Origin: Rhodoferax sp.
GTDB lineage: Bacteria > Pseudomonadota > Gammaproteobacteria > Burkholderiales > Burkholderiaceae_C
DNA: 32,784 bases
Assembly: GCA_025351745.1 (NCBI GenBank)
Contig: JANXVI010000464.1
Location: forward strand, 1-32,784
Reading direction: 5' to 3'
In this document: piece by piece, positions 15,214-24,677 of the stretch
Numbering within the stretch: the stretch's first letter is position 1
Layout: every line of letters starts with the position of its first letter
Translations under genes and position numbers: made by a program
The notes under the pieces: model-generated
The model's database searches: none
The model's input: only the letters and a program-made list of their open reading frames with translations
Told to the model about the DNA's origin: nothing

Positions 15214-18200
15214 CTACGATGGTTGGGGAAGTGTTGCGACCAACTCCAACGCGTCGTCGAGCGCCAGGGTTTCAATTGCGTTGCGGATGCGGAGAAACTG
15301 TGCACCCATCAAGGGCTCGAAGAGTGCGGCATGGTCCGCAAAATACCGCTGTGCATTGGCATCGTCACTGCGCAGCAAAGTACGCAGATGCTCCATCGCC
15401 TGCCGTGGCTGCGTAGGGTCTGCAGGGCCTGGGATTGTGGACCGGTTCGCTGCGCTATTTTGCAGTACGGGCTGTAAGGCCTGGAGCAATCGGTTCAGCG
15501 CATGCGCTACATCGGGCAGGTGGTTATTGGCCGTCGCCGTGCCATTGACGATTGCTTCTTCCAGGGTGTGGGCGGCACCGTGCAGGGCGCGCGCACCGAT
15601 GGTGCTGGCCAGGCCTTGGAGGGTATGGGCTGCGCGGTGCGCATCTTGGGTTCTGCCGTCCGCCAGGGCTCTTGCAATGTGTACGGTTGCATTGGCCTGT
15701 TCCGCGACGAAGCTATTGAGCAATGCCAAGTAGCGGTCCTCGCGACCCAGTACCCGGCGCAAGCCGGCATGCAAATCCAGACCTTCGATATGCGCCGGTA
15801 GCAAGTTAAATTCGGGTGCTGTGTCAGCGATTGCCCGCAGGCTGGGTTCTTGCGGTGCATCGGGCGTGACATGTTTCCAGGTCCAGCGCAGCAGGGTTTG
15901 GAACAACTGCTCAGGCTCTATCGGTTTGGCCACAAAGTCGACCATTCCGGCGTCCAGGCAGCGCTTGCGGTCCGCGTGCATGGCATTCGCCGTCATGGCG
16001 ATGATCGGAGTACCGGCCCAGCCGGGCAGGGCCTGCAAGGTGCGCGTCGCGTCTTCGCCGTCCATCTCGGGCATTTGCATGTCCATCAGGATCGCGTCAA
16101 ACGGTTGCGCCCGTGCCATCTCAACCGCCAGACGGCCGTTGCCCGCCACCATGACTTGCACACCGACATCGGCCAGCAATTCGCAGGCTACTTGTTGGTT
16201 CAGCAGGTTGTCTTCGGCCAGTAGCACCCGCACGCCACACAGACCTTCCAGGCCGAGCGCGGGCGCAACCCGTGCGCCATTGCCGAGTGGCGCGTCTGGC
16301 TGGGAGTCATCGGTCATCAAGCGGATCAGGGCGTCCAACAGCATGGATGGACTTACCGGTTTGGGCAACACCTCATGGATGCCCATGGCGGTGGCCTGGC
16401 CTAACAGGTCTTCGCGGGAATACGCTGTCACCATGGCCAAATGGGGCGTCTTGGCAAGGGGCAGGCTGCGGATACGGCCGGCCGCTTCCAGCCCGCTCAT
16501 GCCCGGCATTTGCCAGTCCAGCAACACGGTGTCAAAGGGTATCTTGGCGGCGCCGAGTGCATCCAATGCTGCTTGGCCCGACGGCACGTCGGTCACGTCA
16601 AAGCCCATTTGCTGGAGCACACCATGCATGACGGTGCGGGCATGATCATTGTCGTCCACCACCAGCACGCGCTTGCCGCGCAGATCTGGCATGGGCTTGC
16701 GCATGGCCTGGGGCGAAGTGCCCAGCCCCAAGCGGGCAGTGAACCAAAATGTCGAGCCCTGATCGATAGTGCTCTCGACTCCAACGGTGCCCCCCATCAA
16801 CTCGGCCAGTTGTTTGGAGATGGCCAAGCCCAGGCCCGTGCCACCATACTTGCGGGTGGTCGACGCATCGGCTTGCTGGAAGCTCTGAAACAACCGCCCC
16901 ATTTGCTCCGCAGTCAGGCCTATGCCAGTGTCGGTTACCGAAAAATGCAAGAGCACATCGGTGTTGGTGCGCTCAGACACCCGCACCACAATGGCTACTT
17001 CGCCGGTTGGAGTGAACTTGACTGCATTGTTGGCAAAATTGATCAAGATCTGGCGCAGTCGCAGCGCGTCGCCCACCAGGGCTTGCGGTACGTCAGGTGC
17101 CACATCGATGACAAACTCGAGTTGCTTCTGCGCGGCTTTTTCCGCCAATAGCGTGGCCACGTCGTCCATCAGGCCTTCGAGCATCATTTCTCCGTGCTCG
17201 ATCTGCAGCATGCCGGCTTCCACTTTGCTGAAGTCCAGTACGTCGTTGATGATGCCCAGCAAATGCTGACCCGATTGCTGAATTTTTTGCACGTAGTCGC
17301 GTTGCTGTGCGGTCAACTGGGTGCCCATGGCCAGGTAGCCCATGCCGATGATTGCATTCATTGGGGTTCGGATTTCATGGCTCATGTTGGCCAGGAAATC
17401 GCTTTTGTGCTGGTTGGCTGCCTCGGCCGCAGCACGGGCCTGCGAGACGGCGTTGAACATGGCCACGTTGTCGATGGCGATGACGGCCTGGTCCGCAAAT
17501 GTCTGCAACAACTCCACGTGGTGCGCCGGGAATAGCGCGACCTGCCTGCCCACCAATCGGATGATGCCGATGGCATGGCCCTCGCGCAGTAGCGGTACCA
17601 CCAAACAGGCGTGGTAGTTGCCGCGTTGTGCGAGTGCGCGCCCCTTTGCGTCCACCTCGCGCGCGGTTTGGGCGTCCATGACCTGCTGGGGAATTCCCAA
17701 CGCCAAGCTGTTGACCACCAAGGAGTCTTCGATCGCAGCCGGAAAGGATTGGCCGAGCGCAATGTTGTGGTCTCCTTCGGCGGGGCTGGAGGCTGCCAGG
17801 TGCAGCTGCTGGCCTACAACCCGTTGAATGGTCACGCAGTATCCGTTGACCAAGCGTCTGGCGCTCTGCACAATGGCGTCGAATACGGGTTGTACGTCGC
17901 CGCGCGACCGCGCAATCACGTTCAGAATATCTGCGGTGGCGGTTTGCTGCTCCAAGGCGTTGCGCGTCTCGCTGTACAAGCGCGTGTTTTGCAGTGCAAT
18001 GACGGCTTGGTCGGCAAAGGTCTCCAGCAGCGACACCTCTTTCGGCGAAAACTTTCCTACGGTGTCTCGCCCCACGTAGATCGTACCTATGCCTACGCCA
18101 TCGGAAACCAGCGGCACAAACAGAATGGACAGGGTGCCTGTTTTGCGACTGTTGCTGCGCAGCTCTTCGGTGGCGCCGGAATCGTTATGTACGTCGGCAA

Positions 18201-18639
18201 ACTGAATAGCACGCATTTCTTTGATGACCTGTCCGGTAACTGAGCCTGGCACCAGCTTGCTGGGTAGGCCCAAGGCCAGCTCTTGCGAGCCCGGCCCCAG
18301 GTGGGCGCCTAAATGCACCATGTCGCCATCTGTCATGTAGAGAATGCCGCCGTGTAAGCCAGTGAACAACTGGAAGGAGCTCTCTGTGATTTTTTCAAAC
18401 ACGGGTTTGGCATCGGCCATGGAGTTGCCCATGACGTGCAAAACAGATGCAGTGGCGTTCTGCTGGGCCAGCGCCTCTTTGGCTTCGGTCTGGCGCAGCG
18501 TGGTTTCGGCCATGCGGGCTGCGTGCTCCGCAGCGAGCTGGCGCTGCAACCCCGCATTGCGCACACCATAAAACCAGGCGACCAACACCGCGAAGACGCC
18601 AAAGGCGCCCACGGATAGTGCCAGTATGTCCACTTGCAA
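15214..18639 (-). CDS. Hybrid histidine kinase, GAF-GAF-HisKA-HATPase-REC-REC-HPt
   Basis: This is a 1141-aa sensor. One N-terminal membrane helix ([20 protein letters not shown]) is followed by a coiled coil and two GAF domains (about 50-215 and 225-395). Each GAF ends in a near-identical FADQAVIA block, a sign of internal duplication. The HisKA domain has His421 in [11 protein letters not shown], and the HATPase follows. Receiver 1 has Asp708 (LLDWQMPG), receiver 2 has Asp853 ([11 protein letters not shown]), and a C-terminal HPt has His1005 in [10 protein letters not shown]. All residues of a full phosphorelay are present. The likely target is the REC/HD-GYP protein 25 bases downstream. 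The start is a TTG with CAGG 5 bases before it; a GTG two codons later is the alternative. The signal is unknown; GAF domains often bind small molecules or haem. Confidence 0.92.
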   Translation of the reverse strand: MQVDILALSVGAFGVFAVLVAWFYGVRNAGLQRQLAAEHAARMAETTLRQTEAKEALAQQNATASVLHVMGNSMADAKPVFEKITESSFQLFTGLHGGILYMTDGDMVHLGAHLGPGSQELALGLPSKLVPGSVTGQVIKEMRAIQFADVHNDSGATEELRSNSRKTGTLSILFVPLVSDGVGIGTIYVGRDTVGKFSPKEVSLLETFADQAVIALQNTRLYSETRNALEQQTATADILNVIARSRGDVQPVFDAIVQSARRLVNGYCVTIQRVVGQQLHLAASSPAEGDHNIALGQSFPAAIEDSLVVNSLALGIPQQVMDAQTAREVDAKGRALAQRGNYHACLVVPLLREGHAIGIIRLVGRQVALFPAHHVELLQTFADQAVIAIDNVAMFNAVSQARAAAEAANQHKSDFLANMSHEIRTPMNAIIGMGYLAMGTQLTAQQRDYVQKIQQSGQHLLGIINDVLDFSKVEAGMLQIEHGEMMLEGLMDDVATLLAEKAAQKQLEFVIDVAPDVPQALVGDALRLRQILINFANNAVKFTPTGEVAIVVRVSERTNTDVLLHFSVTDTGIGLTAEQMGRLFQSFQQADASTTRKYGGTGLGLAISKQLAELMGGTVGVESTIDQGSTFWFTARLGLGTSPQAMRKPMPDLRGKRVLVVDDNDHARTVMHGVLQQMGFDVTDVPSGQAALDALGAAKIPFDTVLLDWQMPGMSGLEAAGRIRSLPLAKTPHLAMVTAYSREDLLGQATAMGIHEVLPKPVSPSMLLDALIRLMTDDSQPDAPLGNGARVAPALGLEGLCGVRVLLAEDNLLNQQVACELLADVGVQVMVAGNGRLAVEMARAQPFDAILMDMQMPEMDGEDATRTLQALPGWAGTPIIAMTANAMHADRKRCLDAGMVDFVAKPIEPEQLFQTLLRWTWKHVTPDAPQEPSLRAIADTAPEFNLLPAHIEGLDLHAGLRRVLGREDRYLALLNSFVAEQANATVHIARALADGRTQDAHRAAHTLQGLASTIGARALHGAAHTLEEAIVNGTATANNHLPDVAHALNRLLQALQPVLQNSAANRSTIPGPADPTQPRQAMEHLRTLLRSDDANAQRYFADHAALFEPLMGAQFLRIRNAIETLALDDALELVATLPQPS

Positions 18640-18682
18640 CTAGACCTGCCTGGGGGTCATGGGATGCACAGCTTGTACGGGT

Positions 18683-21106
18683 CTAGGCCAGCTGCTTGGC
18701 CAGACGCTCCAGCTGCGAATGCAAGCCGGCCGTGTCTTGGGCTTCGTGCAGGATTTTTTCGGAGAGTTGTTGTATCTCACTGTCGCTGAGTTTGCCCCCG
18801 GCCATGGCGGTAATGATGCGGGGCGTCATCAGCGTGTGCAAATCGTTGATCCGCGCCGGCGCCACGTTTTGGGTTCCGCTTTGTGGGTAGGATTTGTCGT
18901 AAGAGCGCTGTAGCGCAGGCGATGTTGCGCGCGGTGTGTTGCGCTGTAGTACCCCTTCAAAGGTGGGGGCCTGTCGCACGCGTTGGCCCATGCACCAGCG
19001 CGATTGCGGCACACCGGCCCAGTGCAGCAAGGTCGCCAGTATCGACGTCGAGTCATAAGCCGTGGGGGTGCTGGAGCGGAAAACGGTTTGCTCTTTGATC
19101 CACGGCGAGACCAGGATCGTAGGCACGCGCACCCCCATGATGTCGTACTTGAAGCCATCGTTGTTGTCATTGGGCCAAGGGTTGGTCGCATAGGGCGGTG
19201 GCGCGTGGTCGTAGATACCGCCGTGCTCGTCGAAGGTGATGACAAACAACGTCTCTTTCCATCGGGGGCTGTTGCGGATGGCGTCGTAAATTTCGTTGAG
19301 CGCGATCTCCCCCGCCAGTGGGTCGGCGCCGGGGTGATACGACGTGGTGCCGGTCATGGCGATCCAGACCGGCTCCAAAAAACTAAACGCTGGGAGTTTG
19401 CCTGCCAGTGCATCCGCCTTGAACTGATCCACCGTTTGCAGAAAGCTGGTCGCGTTAGCGGTGATGGCCTTGTCTACCGATGGGATAGTGCCTTGCAAGT
19501 AGAGGTGGTAGGTGTGAACGAAATTCATCCACTCCACCGAGTGGTAGAGCTTCCAGTCGGTAAAGCCATTGGTCCACAGCGCTTTCCAGATCGATTGCCG
19601 GTGGGGCTGGGTAGGCCAGTATTGGTACGTGGTGCCGTTCTGAAAATTGTTGAGTTGCCCCAGTGCCGAGCCGGTAAAAGCAAAGGCTCGGTTGGGGTCA
19701 GTGGCGCTGGGCATGGAGCAATACCAGGCGTCCGAGATCGCAAAGTTGCGCCCCAGGCCGTTGAGGATGGGCAGCTGTTTGGGCGAGTAGGTCTGCATCA
19801 CCGCATGCACACCGTTGTTCCACACAAAGCCCGCCATGTTCGGCCTTTGGCGCAGTGCATAGCCGTTTTTTTGCCCCCAGAACAACTGGCGCATGACGTC
19901 GGACTTGTCGTGAAATGGGTCGTTGGGCAGAAAGTCCAAGTCCCACTCCTCGCTGAGTTGGCCGCCATGGTATTGGCTCAGCATCACCTTTTGCGGCGTC
20001 TTGTGGTCCTTGCCGCCGCTGGGGTCTAAGTTGTACATCTCGGTGCTAGCACCGTCAAATGGTGCATCGCTTCCGATGAAATTGATGCCGATGCCGGCCT
20101 TGTCGTAGAGCCAGCCGCAGACATGGTCGAAACTGCGGTTTTCCAGCATGATGTAGACGACATGCTTGATCTTGTCGCGCATGAAATCGATGGTGCCAGG
20201 AGTTTGGGCTTTCGCGGGGTTGATGGAGCGGGGCTGCTGCACCAGGGTCAAGGTCGTGGTGGCATCAAAGCCAGCAGGCAGGATGCCCTCGCGCACCGGC
20301 CCTACCAAGGGATCGGCTGCTGTGGGGTCGAATTTCCACAAGCGGTATTGACCGTTGCCGGGGACCCAATCCAAGACATAGTCCCCCATGGCGACCAATC
20401 GGTGCTGCGGGCCGATGTGCGGCCATGTGCCTGTTTGCAGGGCAGGCAACGCCAGCGGCATGATGGCTTGTGGGTCAAAGCTCCATAACCAGTATTCACC
20501 CGTGTCGGCAAGGCGGTCCAGCACGTAGTCGCCCAAGGGTAGCAACTCGTGGTCGAAATCTATGGTGTCGAACGAACCCTGTGGGGTGTACGGGAGTGGC
20601 AACGGATCGGTGCCCGGCGACGTGTTTGGATTCGTGGGGTTGGGGTCGAAGTTCCACAGTTGGAAGGTGCCACGTCCCATCGTAGGAATGACGTTGAGCA
20701 TGAAGCCGCCCAGCGGCAAGAGCATGAGCTGTTCGCCAGAGTCGTAGCTTTCCTTGGCGCCATCTGGATTGCCAAAATCGGCACGGTAACTCCAGAACTT
20801 GGCTTTGGTCCACAGCCCCTTCTGCAGGGCAGGCGCCATCAGCGGGTTCTCAAGGGTAGGGTCGAATTCAAAAAGCCGGTAGGGGAAGCAGGGCTGGTAG
20901 TCTTTGAGTGTCATGGGACCCCACTCCAGCAGGTACCGACCTATGGGTGCGATCGTGTGATCGCGGTCAAATTGCGCTTTGGACCCCAGTGGGATGGGGC
21001 GCAGAAGCTGTTCATGGTTCAGGTCAAACTGCCACAGTGCATAGGCGTCACTGTGGGTTTCGCGGCTGATGACATAGTCATCTACGGACGTAGCTGTGGT
21101 AGTCAT
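18683..21106 (-). CDS. Phosphoesterase (acid phosphatase/phospholipase C superfamily) with five N-terminal repeats
   Basis: This is an 807-aa protein. Residues from about 310 on form a phosphoesterase domain of the AcpA/phospholipase C family within the alkaline phosphatase superfamily. It has VYIMLENRSFDH with Glu322-Asn323, CSMPSATDPNR, and TFDEHGG with Asp626-Glu627, in positions that fit the metal and nucleophile sites of the family. The first 290 residues are unusual: five repeats of the form G-x-Y-hydrophobic-L-x-W, then Y-x-L-W-x-F-D-P, about 45-75 aa each. No signal peptide is visible, although most relatives are exported. The start at 21106 has GGGAGA at 8 bases. It is divergent from the DUF4336-like gene and sits 43 bases before the hybrid kinase on the same strand. 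The substrate (phosphomonoester or phospholipid) cannot be decided. Confidence 0.85.
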   Translation of the reverse strand: MTTTATSVDDYVISRETHSDAYALWQFDLNHEQLLRPIPLGSKAQFDRDHTIAPIGRYLLEWGPMTLKDYQPCFPYRLFEFDPTLENPLMAPALQKGLWTKAKFWSYRADFGNPDGAKESYDSGEQLMLLPLGGFMLNVIPTMGRGTFQLWNFDPNPTNPNTSPGTDPLPLPYTPQGSFDTIDFDHELLPLGDYVLDRLADTGEYWLWSFDPQAIMPLALPALQTGTWPHIGPQHRLVAMGDYVLDWVPGNGQYRLWKFDPTAADPLVGPVREGILPAGFDATTTLTLVQQPRSINPAKAQTPGTIDFMRDKIKHVVYIMLENRSFDHVCGWLYDKAGIGINFIGSDAPFDGASTEMYNLDPSGGKDHKTPQKVMLSQYHGGQLSEEWDLDFLPNDPFHDKSDVMRQLFWGQKNGYALRQRPNMAGFVWNNGVHAVMQTYSPKQLPILNGLGRNFAISDAWYCSMPSATDPNRAFAFTGSALGQLNNFQNGTTYQYWPTQPHRQSIWKALWTNGFTDWKLYHSVEWMNFVHTYHLYLQGTIPSVDKAITANATSFLQTVDQFKADALAGKLPAFSFLEPVWIAMTGTTSYHPGADPLAGEIALNEIYDAIRNSPRWKETLFVITFDEHGGIYDHAPPPYATNPWPNDNNDGFKYDIMGVRVPTILVSPWIKEQTVFRSSTPTAYDSTSILATLLHWAGVPQSRWCMGQRVRQAPTFEGVLQRNTPRATSPALQRSYDKSYPQSGTQNVAPARINDLHTLMTPRIITAMAGGKLSDSEIQQLSEKILHEAQDTAGLHSQLERLAKQLA

Positions 21107-21131
21107 GCCGATCGTCTCCCTGGTGCTTCAA

Positions 21132-21160
21132 TAGACACGGAAATTTGTCCACAGTATGGT
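21132..21160 (+). promoter_or_regulatory. Possible sigma-70 promoter for the DUF4336-like gene
   Basis: TAGACA at 21132-21137 and TATGGT at 21155-21160 are separated by exactly 17 bases, each matching the consensus at four of six positions. The predicted start lies about 45 bases before the ATG at 21213. It sits in the 106-bp divergent gap. No equally good promoter was found on the minus strand for the phosphoesterase. Confidence 0.35.
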
Positions 21161-21212
21161 AGAGTTTTTGGGGTCCGATGTGCTTTTTTTTCGACTCCAG
21201 GGAGAATTCAAA

Positions 21213-21929
21213 ATGCCAGACTTTGCCCTCGCCTTGCCACACGGCCCCATTCAGGAGGTGTTTCTCGGCGTTTTTTTTGTCACTGGAACCATGAAGACGG
21301 TTCTGATGGGCGCGCACTGGCACTTTAGTCGCAACATGACTATCGTGCGAGATGGCACCGAGCTGACCCTGATCAATACGGTGCGCCTGGACGATGCAGG
21401 CTTGGCACAGTTGGATGCTCTGGGAACGGTCAAGAACGTGATCAAGATCGGTGCACTGCATGGACTGGACGATGCGTTTTACAAACACCGCTACGGAGCC
21501 ACGCTGTGGGCACCTGCGGGCATGCCGCATGACAACGACCTCAACGCCGACAAACTGCTGGTGCCCGGGGGTGAGATGCCGTTCAAAGGTGCCAGCGTTT
21601 TTCTATTTGAGGCCACCAAGCTACCGGAAAGCATTGTGCGCATTGACCGCGAGGATGGCATTCTGGTGGCTTGCGATGCATTGCAAAATTGGGTCGGTCC
21701 CGATGCGTTCTTTTCAGACGAGTCGCGCAAAATGATGACCGATATGGGTTTTTTCCAAACCGCCAATATCGGCCCCGTCTGGAAGAAGATCAATGAACCC
21801 CAGGCGCAAGATTTTGTGCGCCTTCGCGCCATACCGTTTCGCCACGCCCTGTGCGGGCATGGCGTTCCCCTGCGCGACATCGCCCGCCAAGCCTTTGACG
21901 CGCGTTTTGGCGAGGTGTTTGGCATATGA
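21213..21929 (+). CDS. DUF4336-like (metallo-beta-lactamase-fold-like) protein
   Basis: This 238-aa soluble protein shows a sequence pattern (RNMTIVRDGTELTLINTVRL, then LDALGTVKNVIKIGALHG, then YGATLWAPAG) that recalls the DUF4336 group of metallo-beta-lactamase-fold proteins. The classical HxHxDH zinc motif is absent, so hydrolase activity is doubtful. The start at 21213 is preferred over 21156 because AGGGAGA lies 8 bases upstream and the longer form is atypical. No signal peptide is seen. It is divergent from the phosphoesterase and convergent with a secreted orphan, so the context gives no clear role. The family assignment is from memory of the pattern and is moderate. Confidence 0.6.
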   Translation: MPDFALALPHGPIQEVFLGVFFVTGTMKTVLMGAHWHFSRNMTIVRDGTELTLINTVRLDDAGLAQLDALGTVKNVIKIGALHGLDDAFYKHRYGATLWAPAGMPHDNDLNADKLLVPGGEMPFKGASVFLFEATKLPESIVRIDREDGILVACDALQNWVGPDAFFSDESRKMMTDMGFFQTANIGPVWKKINEPQAQDFVRLRAIPFRHALCGHGVPLRDIARQAFDARFGEVFGI

Positions 21930-21981
21930 AGAAGCCCCCGCCCCACAAAGGGCTGCAGGGCAAACGACAAGCGCTGGGATG

Positions 21982-23295
21982 TCAGGGCTTGGCCTGGTAG
22001 TCCGGCAGGGGGCAAACCTGGTTGTTGTGCTGTGCACACCAGTTCTGCGCCTGCAGTACGCTCCATTGCGCAAACTGGGGGCTTTTGTCTATCGTTGCGG
22101 TTGTGCACAACTGCACTGCTTGGTCTGATTCGGGTTTGGGGTTGGTATACGAAACTTGGCATGCAGCGGCAACCGCCACGGGATCAGCGTCTGGTTGGTC
22201 GCCCAAAGCCCTTGCAAAACACGCAGTGGCCAGATCCTGTGCAGCCATGGTGGTGATACCCGGCGTCGACGTACAGCTTTGGTAGACCGCTGCAATCGGA
22301 TGGTTCGCGCCCATGAATGCAGTCATTTTTTGCGGAGTCGCGGGTGACAGATTTGCGCGACCGGCCTTGAGAACCGCCGTGGGAGATTTGGGGTAGGCGG
22401 CGTTCCAGTAGCCGATTGCTTCAGAGCCAAAAACAATGATCGGTCGCGTGGTTTGATTGGGTGTGCCGCTGCTGCTTTGCGACACGAGCGCATCCAGCAT
22501 AGTCGGGATGTATGCGGAACCCGGTGCGCCAAAGTAGCGTAGCGCACTGGCGGTGGGGAAGCAGCCGCTCTCGCCACTGCCAGGTGCGGCGATTGGGAAG
22601 ATGTCTACCGTAGTGGTGTACAGCGTCCAGTCCGCCGGGCTGACCCCCACGGTAGTTAGCAGCCGCTGCCAGCGGTTCAACGTCGCATTGTTCAGGTAGT
22701 CGGATTGTTGCAGCGCCGAGTAGGGTGGGTAGTGCAGCAGCATCACCATTTTTTGCGACAGCATGGGCAGGCCCAGTGGCAAGTAAAACTGCCAGGGGCC
22801 AGAGCAGGTTAGGTTGGCGCCCTTTGGCTCCCAGCAGGCTGCGTCTTTGCTGTTTTGGCACGCCCGCACGCCCTTGAGTCCCAAGGCCCCGCGGCGCAGC
22901 CAAGCGCTTTGGGTGGCACCGTAGGCGCGTGCGTGTTGGTTGCTGGAATAGAAGCTCACCTGATAGCCTGTGGCGCCTTGCGGTGTGACCCGCAGGTTGC
23001 AAACATCTGTAATCTGGTCGCGGTTCAGCGAGTTTTGCAGGTAGAACTGGATGCTGCTGGCCACAGCCATGGATCGGTCATAGGCCGACTGGGAAGCGGT
23101 GTTTATGACGGGGTAAAGCCGGTCAATTTCTGTCTGGGTGCCCAGTGTGTAAGTGATCAGGGGTTTGCCATGGCACGGTGGCTCGGCAGCGGCAGGTGGG
23201 GAGCCTTCGGTGGAAGACTGGGCCAGTGCGAGGGTGCTGGAGAACGCAATGGCTGTCGCCAGCAGGACCCGAAATGTCAACGAAGCTTGGTGCAT
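21982..23295 (-). CDS. Secreted protein of unknown function
   Basis: This is a 437-aa exported protein. The N-terminus MHQASLTFRVLLATAIAFSS leads into a typical Sec signal ending ALAQ. The start at 23295 is chosen because the longer frame to 23343 puts a non-signal stretch in front. The mature part has about ten Cys residues, suggesting disulphide bonds in the periplasm or outside. It has no membrane helix beyond the signal and no recognised catalytic motif. Segments such as PWQFYLPLGLPMLSQKMVML and RPIIVFGSEAIGYW stand out as likely core strands. I do not recognise the family. It converges on the DUF4336-like gene with a 52-bp gap and is divergent from the tas-like gene. Confidence 0.7.
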   Translation of the reverse strand: MHQASLTFRVLLATAIAFSSTLALAQSSTEGSPPAAAEPPCHGKPLITYTLGTQTEIDRLYPVINTASQSAYDRSMAVASSIQFYLQNSLNRDQITDVCNLRVTPQGATGYQVSFYSSNQHARAYGATQSAWLRRGALGLKGVRACQNSKDAACWEPKGANLTCSGPWQFYLPLGLPMLSQKMVMLLHYPPYSALQQSDYLNNATLNRWQRLLTTVGVSPADWTLYTTTVDIFPIAAPGSGESGCFPTASALRYFGAPGSAYIPTMLDALVSQSSSGTPNQTTRPIIVFGSEAIGYWNAAYPKSPTAVLKAGRANLSPATPQKMTAFMGANHPIAAVYQSCTSTPGITTMAAQDLATACFARALGDQPDADPVAVAAACQVSYTNPKPESDQAVQLCTTATIDKSPQFAQWSVLQAQNWCAQHNNQVCPLPDYQAKP

Positions 23296-23518
23296 GGTGC
23301 ATATTCCCGTGAAGCAGCCGATGCGGCTGGGCTTGGTATACAACTGGTGCCTTCGTCGCCTCGGTTTGGGCCACTGAACCGCACGGCTCCAACAACGAAC
23401 GTATTCTGCTCCATATGCGACTGCTCGTATACCCGGCTTTGACCAAACTCGTCGCTTAACGGAAGGCGTTCATTTGCGCCACCTTTCCATGCATCCACTT
23501 GATCTCCCACACCATTCC
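23296..23518. other. Divergent intergenic region
   Basis: This 223-bp gap lies between the secreted orphan and the tas-like reductase and should hold both promoters. GTATAC occurs twice (about 23336-23341 and 23429-23434). I see no promoter with good spacing on either strand and no clear operator. Confidence 0.4.
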
Positions 23519-24583
23519 ATGAAAACCATTCAACTCGGCAGCAGCGATCTGCACGTCACCCCTGTCTGCATGGGCACTATGACCTTCGGTGAACAAGTCG
23601 ACGAATCCACCGCACACGCTATCATGGACCGCGCGGTGGAGCGTGGCATCAACTTTCTGGACACGGCCGAGATGTATGCCGTCCCACCCAGGGCCGAGAC
23701 CTTCAACGCCACCGAAAAGATTATTGGCAATTGGCTGTCAGCGCGCCCGGGTGGGCGCCAGAAGTTGGTGATCGCCACCAAGGTGGCAGGACCTTCACGC
23801 GGCATGCCGTGGGTGCGGGGCGGAAAGGCCGACTTGTCTGGTGAGGACATCATTGCCGCCTGCGACGGAAGCTTGCGCAGGCTCAAAACGGATGTCATTG
23901 ACCTGTACCAGCTCCATTGGCCCAACCGCGCGGTGCCGATGTTTGGCTCCATGTATTACAAGCCTGCCGACGACAGCGCAGTGACCAGCTTGCATGCGCA
24001 GTTGGAGGCTCTGGGTAAATTGGTCAAGGCTGGAAAGGTGCGCGCCATTGGTTTATCCAACGAGACGCCCTATGGCGTGCATGAAATGGTGCATTTGGCA
24101 GAGCAGCATGCCCTGCCGCGTGTGGCCACGGCACAAAATGTTTACAACCTGATCAGTCGCGGCCTGGAAAATGGTTTGGACGAGACCCTGCACCGACTCG
24201 GCGTGTCCTTTTTAGCCTATTCACCGCTGGCATTTGGGCTGTTGACCGGTAAGTACGACATAAGCGGCATCGACGGTCCCGCAGCACCGAAGGATGCCCG
24301 CATTGCCAAGTACGAATCCGTGCGCAAACAGCGTTGGGGTCGCAAAGAGTCGCTCGTCGCCGCCCAGCGCTACAACGCGTTGGCACTAGCCCACGGCCTG
24401 ACTCCCACCCAACTTGCGCTGGCCTTTTGCTACACCAAGTGGCAGGTAGCCAGCACCATCATTGGCGTGACATCGCAGACCCAGTTGGACGAGGATATCG
24501 ATGCGTTGGGCACGACGCTCGCGCCTGAGACGCTGGCGGCGATTGATGCGATTCGCTTGGAGTTGCGTGACCCGGCTTGTTAG
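23519..24583 (+). CDS. tas: Aldo/keto reductase, Tas family
   Basis: This is a 354-aa NADPH-dependent oxidoreductase of the AKR superfamily. It closely follows E. coli Tas: the opening LGxMTFGEQ, then INFLDTAEMYAVPPRAET, KVAGPSRGMPW and LYQLHWPNR. The catalytic tetrad is complete, with Asp48, Tyr53, Lys88 and His133. The C-terminal part has the cofactor-binding STIIGVTSQTQLDED region. The physiological substrate of Tas is not settled. The start at 23519 (MKTIQLG) fits the family; upstream in-frame starts at 23474 and 23489 would add an unrelated tail, but no good ribosome site marks any of them. It stands alone on its strand, followed by a pseudogene. Confidence 0.9.
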   Translation: MKTIQLGSSDLHVTPVCMGTMTFGEQVDESTAHAIMDRAVERGINFLDTAEMYAVPPRAETFNATEKIIGNWLSARPGGRQKLVIATKVAGPSRGMPWVRGGKADLSGEDIIAACDGSLRRLKTDVIDLYQLHWPNRAVPMFGSMYYKPADDSAVTSLHAQLEALGKLVKAGKVRAIGLSNETPYGVHEMVHLAEQHALPRVATAQNVYNLISRGLENGLDETLHRLGVSFLAYSPLAFGLLTGKYDISGIDGPAAPKDARIAKYESVRKQRWGRKESLVAAQRYNALALAHGLTPTQLALAFCYTKWQVASTIIGVTSQTQLDEDIDALGTTLAPETLAAIDAIRLELRDPAC

Positions 24584-24677
24584 CCACTGGAGACTCTCTG
24601 TGTCGGGACAATGTGTACGTTCGCCAAACAGGCTCTGCGATGATTCGCCCTGTCGCCGATCAAGCTTGCGAGGAGCG

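Noticed and set aside
18983-20029. Plus-strand open frame of 348 codons
   Set aside because: It is antisense to the phosphoesterase catalytic domain and has no supporting features.
21078-21530. Minus-strand open frame of 150 codons overlapping the phosphoesterase start
   Set aside because: It conflicts with the well-supported DUF4336-like gene and the phosphoesterase start, and lacks motifs.
21930-21981. Possible bidirectional terminator between the convergent genes
   Set aside because: Only 4-5 bp stems with G/C-rich loops and no T-tract could be drawn.
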